This document shows positions 1 to 9,082 of a DNA stretch of 42,628 bases, piece by piece. The position numbers and the translations under genes are program-made. How positions within the stretch are numbered: position 1 is the stretch's first letter; each line of letters starts with the position of its first letter. Source of the DNA: a virus; the IMG/VR virus record IMGVR_UViG_3300042806_000100, positions 1 to 42,628 of that record; one strand, 5' to 3'. A model generated the notes under the pieces. That model was not told the origin of the DNA and did no database searches. It worked only from the letters and a program-made list of their open reading frames with translations.

Positions 1-40
1 ATCAATAACTATGCCAATGACATATTAACATATGTGGATA

Positions 41-376
41 TTATTGTAAGCCTCCCCCACCTCCACCACCTCCACCATAAAAGCAGCAGGCATCTGTGTT
101 ATATTGAATAACTTCTGCTTGATATGATCCACCATAACCATCAGCTCTTATAGCAACTAAATCACAAACATCACATTGACTATATAAAAAAGTTCCATAT
201 GGTGGGTAACAAGTACTAGCACTTATAATTAAACCTGATGAATTAATCTGATAACTTGTTGTACCATCAGATACCCAACCCGCTCCTACTGTTGTTGTTC
301 TTTTAGGATCAGTATATAAATAACAACCTACACCTAAACTAGAACAAGTGCTAAAAAAATATATACACTGAGCCAT
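41..376 (-). CDS. Small Cys-rich protein with poly-glycine C-terminus, end of tail-fibre cluster
   Basis: A 111-aa protein that I cannot assign. It contains eight cysteines (residues 4, 11, 18, 56, 68, 71, 97, 98) and ends in nine consecutive glycines (101-109) followed by LQ. The middle, with CYLYTD near residue 18 and AGWVSDGT near 32, resembles short beta-rich modules often found at the ends of phage tail-fibre clusters. It lies 10 nt downstream of the 252-aa gene and is read in the same direction as all the fibre genes, so a virion-surface or fibre-tip role is the best inference. The ATG at 376 is preceded on the minus strand by an A/T-rich stretch, as usual here. Bases 1-40 beyond its stop hold no supportable gene. 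Confidence 0.6.
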   Translation of the reverse strand: MAQCIYFFSTCSSLGVGCYLYTDPKRTTTVGAGWVSDGTTSYQINSSGLIISASTCYPPYGTFLYSQCDVCDLVAIRADGYGGSYQAEVIQYNTDACCFYGGGGGGGGGLQ

Positions 377-386
377 AATTTAATTT

Positions 387-1145
387 TTAATAATTACCAC
401 CCTGCAGACAGTTATCTGGAGTACAAGCATCAAATGCTGATGATGTACTATAAGAGTTATAATAAGGATAAGCTACTAGTGACCATGCTTTAATAAAATA
501 ATTTACACCAGCTTGAACTATAAAACTATAAGAGGCCTCTGTTAAATTAGGACCAAATGATGCATTTTTAAATATAGAATAGTCATGTACTAATATTCCA
601 TTAGCATACACTTGTAAGAAACCATACCCAGGTGCATTCCATCCAAAGTTACCAGGTGCTTCTGCTGCTCCTAATCCAAAATTTGCTTGAACAGTAATTT
701 GATTACCTATTCTTACAGCACTAGCCATGTTAGCTGATGTTTGAGGACCTCCAAAAAATAACCAATCTAAGTTACCAGCTGGATCTAAACGTAAAGGTGA
801 ACCATTAACATATCCACCTAAGTCAGCATTTAGATATGGATTACCTTCTTGATTTAATTCAAACACTATAGTACCAGTAGCATGAACTGGATTGATGTTA
901 GAAAAATTAGCTAGATAATTAGGAGAAGGTCCAAAACTAACAACACCTCCACTACTAAGATCTACCCATGGTATAAAACTACCTGAAGGAGAATCTCCAG
1001 AATAAACATAAGTACAATTAACAACTTGAGCATTGGTTAAACAATAATCATTCTGAGGTATTGCTGCCTTCAGTCCTAATATACGTTCATTAACCATTGC
1101 TTGAAGTTCATTACCTGTAATGGCATATCCAGCACTTCTAGACAT
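387..1145 (-). CDS. Unknown tail-fibre-cluster protein
   Basis: A 252-aa protein without a recognisable family. It is rich in Gly, Asn, Ser, Tyr and aromatic residues, with a low charge typical of beta-structured phage surface proteins. Two cysteine pairs lie near the ends (C35/C44 and C241/C246). The start ATG at 1145 overlaps the end of the upstream 1017-aa fibre by 8 nt, which implies translational coupling and a shared role, perhaps as a fibre tip or receptor-binding partner. No signal peptide or membrane segment is visible. Function is inferred only from position among fibre genes. Confidence 0.6.
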   Translation of the reverse strand: MSRSAGYAITGNELQAMVNERILGLKAAIPQNDYCLTNAQVVNCTYVYSGDSPSGSFIPWVDLSSGGVVSFGPSPNYLANFSNINPVHATGTIVFELNQEGNPYLNADLGGYVNGSPLRLDPAGNLDWLFFGGPQTSANMASAVRIGNQITVQANFGLGAAEAPGNFGWNAPGYGFLQVYANGILVHDYSIFKNASFGPNLTEASYSFIVQAGVNYFIKAWSLVAYPYYNSYSTSSAFDACTPDNCLQGGNY

Positions 1146-4100
1146 TTTCTAATACTTTTATTCTTGCTTCTAATTGTTGAATAGCTTTTAAAAGAAGACC
1201 AACTGTTGAGTTAGTATCCATAACATTATGATCTATAGTTGCAACTTCTTCTGGGGAATCTTCTGCAATAAAACCTATACGTTTATTTTTGACATCAGCT
1301 TTATAATAGAAAGATACTACATTAATTTTATTAATAATATCTAAAGCAGATTCATTATAATCAATGATTCCTGTTTTAAGAGTTCTACTAGAAGTTTGAT
1401 AGAAACCACCTGCTGATATAACAGCATTAGCATCTCTTTTTGCAATTGTATTAGCTGTAGCTGCTGTAGTTATAGTATCTGTAATACTAAAAGCTGTACC
1501 AGTTAATGTAAGTCCAGTGCTTGCTGTATAAGTAGTGTTAGTATCTGTGTCAGCATCATCACGCCATCCTGGGTTACCAGAAGCATCTGTCTTCCATACT
1601 TTATTAGCCACAGCTCCTGGTGCTGTAACATAACCATCAGCTGTTTTAGTATTTGCGTTCCAAGTGTTAGTATCTGTGTCTACATAAGAAGAAGCTATTT
1701 GAAATATACCAGCAGAAACTTCAGTAATAGTTACATTAGCTCCTTGGCGTAAACGTATATCACCAGTTCTATAAGCAGTAGCTGATGTAGTTCCATCAGC
1801 ATCTTCACGTCTAATTTGTGTAACTGTATTAGTATCAGTGTCTGTATCTGCGTCATCTCTCCATGCAGGATTACCTAAAGCATCAGTTTTCCACACCTTA
1901 TTTGCCACTGCACCAGGAGCGGCTACATAACCTGCTACATCTTTACTGTTAGCATTCCATGTATTAGTGTCTGTATCTACATCTGCCCCCCATACTGCTG
2001 TTCCATCGGCAGACCATCTTAATATTTGACCAGCTGCCCCACCTGCAGGAATATGTTTATTACCAGCAGTAGTTGGGTGAACATAAATTGTGTCAGTATC
2101 CGTATCTGGTGGTACAACCCATGTACCATCTTCTCGTAAATATCTATTAGTAGTTGCTGCTCCTGGATTAGGTACAAGACCCGCTACAGTTCTTGTAAAT
2201 GCACTATACGTAGTATTAGTATCAGTTGATGATAATACACCATTAGCATCTATAGAAAGATTAGTTCCCACCTTTATACCACCAAGAACACTAGCAGTTG
2301 CTATAGGTAATGTATAAGTTGAAGCAGTAGTTATAGTCCAAGCTCTATCTGCACTCAAATCATAAGCAGTTCCATTAATTGTTAGAGTTCTAGAAGTTGG
2401 TACATAAGAAGATAAATTAGATGTTAATGCTATTGTACCACTTGCGTTTGGTAACGTATATGTTATATCTGCATTTGCAGATAAACTACCTGCAAAAAAT
2501 TTTACAAGTCTTGTATCTCCTGTTTCAGAAAATGACATACCAAGTGTTCTTGTACCTGATATATATAAACTTGTATAACCATATGTACCTGTTGAAGAAC
2601 CAGATGCATTATGTTTAATAGCTAATATTCCTGATTGAGTGGCTGAACCGCCTGTAACAAAAACACTACTTGGTAAAATACTTGCATATCCTAAGTTTAA
2701 GTTACTTGTTGCTCCAACATATGGAACATAAAGACTTAAATCATAAGTAGGTAATGTTTGCCAGCTCTTATCACCTCTCCAATACTGAGATATTGTACCA
2801 CCAGTTATAACAGGTTCGTAAGTAGTAGCAGCTGAGGTAGTAGTTAAATATGTACTGTTATCTAAAGTCCATGTATCAGTTGCAGTCTTTTTTAAAAAAC
2901 CTGCTGTACCAGCTAAAGAAGCTATTGCAGTTAAGTCTGCATCTAAAGGCTGACCACCCAGTCCTGATAAAGTGTATACAGGAAGAGTCTGCCATGTTTT
3001 ATCACCACGCCAGTATTGTAAGTTAGTTCCTGCAGTTATACTTGGTTCTCCACCTAAACCACTAAGAGTATAAATAGGAAGTGTTTGCCAAGTTTTATCT
3101 CCTCTCCAATATTGTAAATTAGTACCCGCTGTAATAGTCGGTTCCTTAGTTCCTATTAATGTTGTAATAGTTGTACTAAAATTAGCATCACTGCCAAGAG
3201 CTAAAGCTAATTCATTAAGAGTATTAAGTGTAGTGGGTGCTGAAGCTACTAAATTAGTAACTTGTGTATTAACATAAGTTTGTGTAGCATAACTTGCTAA
3301 AGAATGATCTCCCCAGTTATAAGCATTATTCCAATGAGTTACATCTGTATTAGTAATGTTAGCAAGAACAGTTGGTAAAACAGCATCAGCTCCTGCTGGA
3401 CCTGCCGGGCCAGTAAGTCCTTGAATACCTTGTATACCCTGAATACCTTGATCACCAGTATCTCCTTTAAGACCTTGAGGTCCAGTTAAGCCAGTTAGCC
3501 CAGTTAAGCCAGTATCACCCTTTACTCCTTGAATACCCTGAAGTCCTTGAGGACCCGTTAATCCAATTGGACCTTGTGCACCTGTATCACCAGTCAATCC
3601 CTGTATACCTTGTACACCTTGGTTACCTGTGTCACCCTTAGGTCCCTGTGCTCCTGTAAGACCTGTATCTCCTTTTACTCCTTGTATTCCTTGAGCACCT
3701 GTATCTCCTGTGTCTCCTTTAGCTCCTGTTAATCCTGTCAATCCTGTTGGACCAGCAACCCCTTGTATACCTTGTGGTCCTGTAGCTCCAGCAGGTCCTG
3801 TGGCACCTTGAGGTCCTTGAGGCCCTGTAGGTCCAGCTGCACCAACATTACCTTGAGCTCCTTTTAAGTTTCCTTTAAGAACCCATGCTCCAGTAACTTT
3901 AAAATAATAATTAGAAGTAACAGTATCTAAATAAAGATCACCATTCTTTCCTATAGTATTTCCAGGAGCATTTGCTTCTATAAACCATACAGCTCCTGAC
4001 AGACTAGTACCTGGGGTATAGTTAGCTAAAATAGCTTTTACCCATTCTGTAGTGGCAACTCTTTTTGAATTTTCAGTTTCATCTGGGTTATCAGAATAGA

Positions 4101-4191
4101 TAGCACAGCTAACATACAAGTCTTTAGGAAGACGTAAGTCACGGTGATCATCTAATCTAAGAAAGCTTTTTATATTTAATAAAGGAGGCAT
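1138..4191 (-). CDS. Tail fibre with collagen-like stalk and C-terminal S74 chaperone domain
   Basis: A 1017-aa tail fibre. Residues 1-110 form an N-terminal attachment region. Residues about 111-269 are an uninterrupted run of roughly 53 Gly-X-Y triplets, a collagen-like trimeric stalk. The middle carries three [12 protein letters not shown]-type repeats (one variant) and an SRTLTING module also present in the neighbouring fibres. The C-terminal 84 residues are an S74 intramolecular chaperone domain: the SSRTLK box places the likely catalytic Ser at 934 and Lys at 939, followed by IGFIAED and a terminal coiled coil ([13 protein letters not shown]). In this family the domain trimerises the fibre and then cuts itself off in front of the serine. 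The second box residue is Ser where most relatives have Asp, but the Ser-Lys spacing is intact. Confidence 0.88.
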   Translation of the reverse strand: MPPLLNIKSFLRLDDHRDLRLPKDLYVSCAIYSDNPDETENSKRVATTEWVKAILANYTPGTSLSGAVWFIEANAPGNTIGKNGDLYLDTVTSNYYFKVTGAWVLKGNLKGAQGNVGAAGPTGPQGPQGATGPAGATGPQGIQGVAGPTGLTGLTGAKGDTGDTGAQGIQGVKGDTGLTGAQGPKGDTGNQGVQGIQGLTGDTGAQGPIGLTGPQGLQGIQGVKGDTGLTGLTGLTGPQGLKGDTGDQGIQGIQGIQGLTGPAGPAGADAVLPTVLANITNTDVTHWNNAYNWGDHSLASYATQTYVNTQVTNLVASAPTTLNTLNELALALGSDANFSTTITTLIGTKEPTITAGTNLQYWRGDKTWQTLPIYTLSGLGGEPSITAGTNLQYWRGDKTWQTLPVYTLSGLGGQPLDADLTAIASLAGTAGFLKKTATDTWTLDNSTYLTTTSAATTYEPVITGGTISQYWRGDKSWQTLPTYDLSLYVPYVGATSNLNLGYASILPSSVFVTGGSATQSGILAIKHNASGSSTGTYGYTSLYISGTRTLGMSFSETGDTRLVKFFAGSLSANADITYTLPNASGTIALTSNLSSYVPTSRTLTINGTAYDLSADRAWTITTASTYTLPIATASVLGGIKVGTNLSIDANGVLSSTDTNTTYSAFTRTVAGLVPNPGAATTNRYLREDGTWVVPPDTDTDTIYVHPTTAGNKHIPAGGAAGQILRWSADGTAVWGADVDTDTNTWNANSKDVAGYVAAPGAVANKVWKTDALGNPAWRDDADTDTDTNTVTQIRREDADGTTSATAYRTGDIRLRQGANVTITEVSAGIFQIASSYVDTDTNTWNANTKTADGYVTAPGAVANKVWKTDASGNPGWRDDADTDTNTTYTASTGLTLTGTAFSITDTITTAATANTIAKRDANAVISAGGFYQTSSRTLKTGIIDYNESALDIINKINVVSFYYKADVKNKRIGFIAEDSPEEVATIDHNVMDTNSTVGLLLKAIQQLEARIKVLENV

Positions 4192-4211
4192 TATGTTTAA
4201 TTATCTAGTTG

Positions 4212-4367
4212 TTAAAATGCATTTACTGAATCAGCTGATATCCTGTGAATTGGATTAGTAATGATTATTCTACTAGTATTAAAGGTAAGTAGTTTTACTA
4301 TCATTAAAGAAAATAAAACAATTAAGATGTACTTAATGAGTAATTTGAAATTAAAAGAATAAGTCAT
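4212..4367 (-). CDS. Small membrane protein between fibre genes
   Basis: A 51-aa ORF in the 186-nt gap between two fibre genes. It starts at the ATG on 4367 and ends with TAA at 4212-4214. Residues about 8-28 form one hydrophobic segment (KLLIKYILIVLFSLMIVKLL), followed by a polar C-terminus. It fills its gap, lying 10 nt after the 281-aa gene and 20 nt before the 1017-aa gene, and is in the same orientation, which supports it being real. A single-span small membrane protein at this place could be a lysis accessory such as a holin or spanin-like peptide, but nothing in the sequence proves that. Confidence 0.5.
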   Translation of the reverse strand: MTYSFNFKLLIKYILIVLFSLMIVKLLTFNTSRIIITNPIHRISADSVNAF

Positions 4368-4377
4368 AGTATTATAT

Positions 4378-5223
4378 TTAAGAGTAAGAAGTCATTAAAG
4401 TTTGTACAGTACCAATTTCAGCATCAGATAGAGCTCTATTAAACATACCCATAAATCTCCATTTAGCTGGTGTTACATACCCCCCACCGTTTTTATTTAA
4501 AAATCCTATTTCTTGGTTAGGTGATCCAATACTAAATGTACTAAAGCCTGTAAAAGTCCAAATACAAGTAGTGTTATCCCACCATGTAAGAGTGTTACCA
4601 CTCTTTCTAATAGTTAATAAATGCATAGGACTAGTTGCTATATAGTTTGCAGATGCACTAACTGGACTAGTACCATTATTAGTTGTACCCATACCGCCAT
4701 TCCATGGAACATATGAACCACCACTAGTATCAAATCTTGGAAACCAAGCACTTGTTTGATTCCAGTTTGGAGCATAGTGAGCAGCCAAGAAGTTTTTAGA
4801 CCCAGCTTCTGACCACCAAAAACTACCCCAGTCTCCATTTGATCCTGTTATAGCTAATGCTGTACACCAAGTAAAATCAGATCCGTATATAGAAGAGTTA
4901 GGAGATATAGACTGATTAGAAGAACCATTGATTGTTTGTATATATGGATTACCAGCATTAGCAACATAGGTTACTCCTGATAAAGACATAGTATATCCAT
5001 TACCTGTAGAATCAGGTATTGTACCACCACTATAGTTAGCAGCATCATATCTAGCTGTCATTCCACTAGGCCATGATGAATTACTATATCCATAGAACTC
5101 ACTCATAGCATCTGGTGTAGATTTACCGGCTGCTGCAGATAGAGTTCTAAGACTATAAGACCCACTTCCCAGTTCTGTTTTAATTTGTGAGATGCTTATA
5201 GCTCCCGATGATTGTAATGCCAT
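4378..5223 (-). CDS. LamG/concanavalin-like lectin-domain fibre protein
   Basis: A 281-aa protein. The first 45 residues (MALQSSGAIS...SEFYGYS) are the short N-terminal module commonly found on small phage tail proteins. From about residue 57 onward (ARYDAANYSGGTIPDSTGNG) it reads as a laminin-G/concanavalin-type jelly roll: an early YDA...DSTGNGY strand, a central region of polar beta strands, and the characteristic C-terminal FNRALSDAEI motif at about 262-271. Such domains bind sugars, so this is a likely glycan-binding, host-recognition protein. It lies 4 nt downstream of the 1281-aa fibre and is probably co-translated with it. Confidence 0.75.
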   Translation of the reverse strand: MALQSSGAISISQIKTELGSGSYSLRTLSAAAGKSTPDAMSEFYGYSNSSWPSGMTARYDAANYSGGTIPDSTGNGYTMSLSGVTYVANAGNPYIQTINGSSNQSISPNSSIYGSDFTWCTALAITGSNGDWGSFWWSEAGSKNFLAAHYAPNWNQTSAWFPRFDTSGGSYVPWNGGMGTTNNGTSPVSASANYIATSPMHLLTIRKSGNTLTWWDNTTCIWTFTGFSTFSIGSPNQEIGFLNKNGGGYVTPAKWRFMGMFNRALSDAEIGTVQTLMTSYS

Positions 5224-5227
5224 ACTA

Positions 5228-8200
5228 TTATTTATTTTCTACTAAGTAATTAATTTGTTTTTTAAGATCTTCTATCTGTAACTGTTGTTCTTTCACGGCT
5301 TCTATAAGAAGACCTACCATATTACCATATGCAACATTGTACATACCTGTAGCATCTTTATCTACTACTTCTGGTAATACTAATTCTGTTTCTTGAGCAA
5401 TGACACCAACTTTACGTTTTTTAGTTTCAAGATCTTTTCTATTATAATAAACCCCACGAAGCCTTTGTACAACATCTAAGGCATTATCTATAGTAACAAT
5501 ATTTTCTTTTACACGAATATCTGAAAAAGCTGTAATATCTCCTGTTGCAGTTAGATTACCACCATAATCTACTCTAACTCTTACTTGAGGAATATCTGCA
5601 CCAGTACCAGTATTACCAGTACCAGATTTAACAGCTATTATAAAATCAGAACGTTCAGAACCTGGAGTATCACGATAGTAAGCTCCTATCCAAATATGAG
5701 CGGCAGTATCATAACCAGTACCACCAGAATAATTCATAAGACCATTAATAGCAATACCTGCATAGTAATATCCAGCATCTGTTCTTGTACTTGTTGGACC
5801 TAACATTATATTATAAGTATCACTATTAATTTCAGTAGCTCCATTTGTTCTACTACTTACTCTAAGTCTACCAATACTACTAGTAGGTTGTCCATCACTT
5901 AAATTTAATGCAGAAAATAAATTATAACTTGTAGTATTTAAATAATAACTATTATTATTATTCATATACAAATTACCATTAGTTAAACTCTTTCTTAAAT
6001 CCCAAGATGCCCAAGTACCATTTAAAAAACCATATTCTCCTGAACTTCCATATAATTGAAAACCAAAACTACTAGTTCCATTAATAGTTCCTAATATACC
6101 GACATCAGTTCCACTTGTACCAATAATTTGAAGGTTTCTAGTATTATATGTAGACATTCTAACTTGGCCACTAGAACCTGCTCCAAGATATAAATCACCG
6201 TAAGCTTGAATATACCCTCCAGCATTAAAATGATTATTAACCCAAACATTACTACCATTATCCCATCTTAAGTTCCAACCAGTTTGACTAACTTGGTTTC
6301 CCCATCCTAATCTCCAATCATTGGTAGAATAGTTCCACATCATGCCCCAATATTGACCTGCATTATTCATTGCAAACCCACCATTGTTATTATATCCATA
6401 AGCTATAGTAGCATATCCTTCTGCAGATGAAATATTTCTAAAACTTGGTGAATCCGTTGTTCTTACATTTTGGTTCATATTATATGCATATGGGTCTCCA
6501 GAAGCATATAATACTCTACTATTATTTACATAAATATCTCCATCACCAAAATTACGTATAGGCCATTTAGATCTAATTTCACCATCTACACTACTAAGAC
6601 TTGTTCTAGTACCATAAAAGGCTCCATTAGCAGCTGTATAACCACTATAATAAACATCAGCACTGTGGTTGTATCCATTCGGACCTTGTAAATTATAATA
6701 AGCTGTACCACCACGTAACCATACTAAAATACCACCTGTAACAGGCAATGCCATACCAGCAACCATGGTAGTGTATTGTTCAGCAAACTGTATAATTCTC
6801 CAAGATTTATCATTACCTCCCCATGCTATATCAGAAGATGCATCAAATGTTAATGTTAAACCTCCTCTATGTGAACCCGTACCAATTGGGTCCCAAGGTG
6901 CTGGGTCTGAGTATCCTCTACTGATAGAGTATCTATTCATACCAAACTGACCACCTAAAGAAATCATAACAGGATAGTAAGTATTAGCATCTCCATTAAC
7001 ATAAAAACCTACTGAATTGTACCCTATTGATCCACGTAATGTACTTACACCAACTCCACCTACAGTTGTTGCATTACCTGCAGAAGAAGCATAGTTTACT
7101 GATTGAGAACTAATATTACTAGATGTAATCAATCCAAGTTGACTAATGAAATGAGCAGGTGTAGATTTTCTAAGATAATCATCAGATGTACTTTGTGTCC
7201 ATATCTGTCCTATGCTAGGATTTTCAGAATTACCAGCTGATGCATTAAAGTATGAACCAAGAATATAGTTACCACTAATATGACCACTACCATCTCTATA
7301 TACAATTGTATTAGCAGTAGCTGATGCGGTAGGATTATTATATCCAGATATGGAACCTGTTGTATCTGAATATGCTACTCTTACTGCAGCAGGTGAACTT
7401 GGACTAACTTGAAATAACCATCTGGTCCCATCGTAAGTTAAGTAACCATAATATGGATTAGCACAATTATAACAATATGCAGCATCTGTAGAATATAATT
7501 TACTTGAATTTGTAGCAAAAGTTGCTGTAGCAGCATTACCAGCACTTGTTATGTAACCAGGACCATTAGTCAACTGATTTAAGTTAGTTAAATTACCTGC
7601 ATGCCATACTTGATTTCCTCCAACGGTAATAGTGCTACTATTAAATGCTGTATCTCCGTTTTGATTAATAAATAATCTTGTATTAAAACTAGAATCAAAA
7701 ACGTAAAATCCTGTACCAGTACCCCCAATATACATACCTCCTACTGCACTACCAGATCTAAATAGTCCTATTTGAGCAGACGAATAACTGCCTGTAAAAC
7801 GAGGATATGAAGATGCATCGTTAGATGTAAATGATACGTTACCAACAGCTGCAAAGTTTAATAAACCATTAAATGTAACATTAGTAGATGTAGATGCTCC
7901 ACGACCAGTTACACTTGCTAATGTATCCGTTTCTGTATAACTTGATATATATCCTGCAGGATTAGTAGAGTTATATGGAGTATATCCTAAAGAAGCTTGT
8001 TTACCATCAAGGGCAGTTTGTAAACCTGTTACATCAGAAATAATATGAGTGTGTACTGAAGCAGCATATGATCCTGATACCTGCTTGCCGTCTAATGCTG
8101 TTTGTAATCCTGTTACATTAGCTATACTATGTGTATGTGAACTAGCAGCATAACCAGCACTTGCGTGGTTTCCCCATCCGTAAGCCGTATTCCAGTTGGT

Positions 8201-9073
8201 AGCATTATTAGTTGTACTATACCAAGTAGATGCTACATATATAGGATCTGTCTCTGTAAAAGAAGTTAGATAGGTGTTGTTATCATATGATACAGTGGTT
8301 CCTATCACCTTTACAAAACCGGTTCCATTAAGCTGAGCTTGTTTGGTACCAATTGATGTTGCAACACTGGTTGCAAAGTTAGGGTCATTACCTAAAGCCA
8401 CTGATAACTCGTTGAGTGTATCAAGAGTAGCCGGTGCAGATGCCACTAAGTTAGCTATTTGCGTACCTACATAAGACTGTGTTGCATAACTATTAGCAGT
8501 GAGGTATGTCCCCACTCTTGTGTCTGTATAGTATAAGTTTGTTCCTTCTGATATATCTGTAGTAGAAGCATTAGCTCCTACTGTCACTCTACCTTTAGAA
8601 TCTACTGTCACCTTTGTATATGTTCCAGCTGTTACACCAGAAGCGGCTAATGTCAATCCTGTACTAGTACCAGTTGTACCTGTGCCAGTAACATCACCTG
8701 TAAAGGTGAGTGATCCTGATATAGCAGCTGTGGTTACAGAAGTAATACGTCCTTTAGAATCAACTGTTACTACAGGTACAAGAGTAGCTGATCCATAAGT
8801 ACCAGGTGTCACTGCTGTATTAGCAAGTGTTAAATTGATAGAGGTAGTTCCAGATCCTGTAGCGTCACCGCTAACAGAAATAGATTGATTACCTGTAAGA
8901 TAACTAAGACCAGTCACGTATGTGCGTATCCAAGAAGTACTTGGGATCTTACTAGTATTATCAGAACTATGAGGATTCTCTCCTATAGTAAGAGTAGCTG
9001 GTAATATAACATGACCATTTGCATCATACTGAAATACATTAAGTATATGGGAGGTCTTCCTATTTTTATTCAT
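5228..9073 (-). CDS. Giant tail fibre with C-terminal S74 chaperone domain
   Basis: A 1281-aa fibre built from repeated beta modules. The N-terminus includes VSGDATGSGTTSINLTLAN and VTVDSKGRITSV modules. Around residues 175-265 it has the GTNLYYTDTRVGTYL and LDTLNELSVALGNDPNF modules shared with the other giant fibres. Several GLQTALDGKQ repeats follow, then a long Gly/Asn/Tyr-rich shaft. The last 98 residues are an S74 peptidase/chaperone domain: SDIRVK gives Ser1184 and Lys1189, then KVGVIAQETELVLPEVV, a YGNMVGLLIEAVKEQ helix and a terminal coiled coil. Family knowledge predicts trimerisation followed by release of the C-terminal chaperone. It is separated by 9 nt from the next fibre upstream. 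Confidence 0.88.
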   Translation of the reverse strand: MNKNRKTSHILNVFQYDANGHVILPATLTIGENPHSSDNTSKIPSTSWIRTYVTGLSYLTGNQSISVSGDATGSGTTSINLTLANTAVTPGTYGSATLVPVVTVDSKGRITSVTTAAISGSLTFTGDVTGTGTTGTSTGLTLAASGVTAGTYTKVTVDSKGRVTVGANASTTDISEGTNLYYTDTRVGTYLTANSYATQSYVGTQIANLVASAPATLDTLNELSVALGNDPNFATSVATSIGTKQAQLNGTGFVKVIGTTVSYDNNTYLTSFTETDPIYVASTWYSTTNNATNWNTAYGWGNHASAGYAASSHTHSIANVTGLQTALDGKQVSGSYAASVHTHIISDVTGLQTALDGKQASLGYTPYNSTNPAGYISSYTETDTLASVTGRGASTSTNVTFNGLLNFAAVGNVSFTSNDASSYPRFTGSYSSAQIGLFRSGSAVGGMYIGGTGTGFYVFDSSFNTRLFINQNGDTAFNSSTITVGGNQVWHAGNLTNLNQLTNGPGYITSAGNAATATFATNSSKLYSTDAAYCYNCANPYYGYLTYDGTRWLFQVSPSSPAAVRVAYSDTTGSISGYNNPTASATANTIVYRDGSGHISGNYILGSYFNASAGNSENPSIGQIWTQSTSDDYLRKSTPAHFISQLGLITSSNISSQSVNYASSAGNATTVGGVGVSTLRGSIGYNSVGFYVNGDANTYYPVMISLGGQFGMNRYSISRGYSDPAPWDPIGTGSHRGGLTLTFDASSDIAWGGNDKSWRIIQFAEQYTTMVAGMALPVTGGILVWLRGGTAYYNLQGPNGYNHSADVYYSGYTAANGAFYGTRTSLSSVDGEIRSKWPIRNFGDGDIYVNNSRVLYASGDPYAYNMNQNVRTTDSPSFRNISSAEGYATIAYGYNNNGGFAMNNAGQYWGMMWNYSTNDWRLGWGNQVSQTGWNLRWDNGSNVWVNNHFNAGGYIQAYGDLYLGAGSSGQVRMSTYNTRNLQIIGTSGTDVGILGTINGTSSFGFQLYGSSGEYGFLNGTWASWDLRKSLTNGNLYMNNNNSYYLNTTSYNLFSALNLSDGQPTSSIGRLRVSSRTNGATEINSDTYNIMLGPTSTRTDAGYYYAGIAINGLMNYSGGTGYDTAAHIWIGAYYRDTPGSERSDFIIAVKSGTGNTGTGADIPQVRVRVDYGGNLTATGDITAFSDIRVKENIVTIDNALDVVQRLRGVYYNRKDLETKKRKVGVIAQETELVLPEVVDKDATGMYNVAYGNMVGLLIEAVKEQQLQIEDLKKQINYLVENK

Positions 9074-9082
9074 AACTGCTTA

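Noticed and set aside
1-40. Start of a further minus-strand gene at the left edge
   Set aside because: The ATGs present run into stops within ten codons; nothing can be supported.
2090-2317. Plus-strand ORFs inside fibre genes (also 2421, 5585, 6765, 10565, 10871, 16610, 17889)
   Set aside because: They lie opposite long fibre genes whose protein families are clear, have low-complexity Ser/Thr/Ile composition and no proper leader; they are shadows.
3385-3861. Tandem short repeats that could be taken for a CRISPR-like or satellite array
   Set aside because: The repeat follows the 9-nt Gly-X-Y codon rhythm in frame with the fibre and has no unique spacers.
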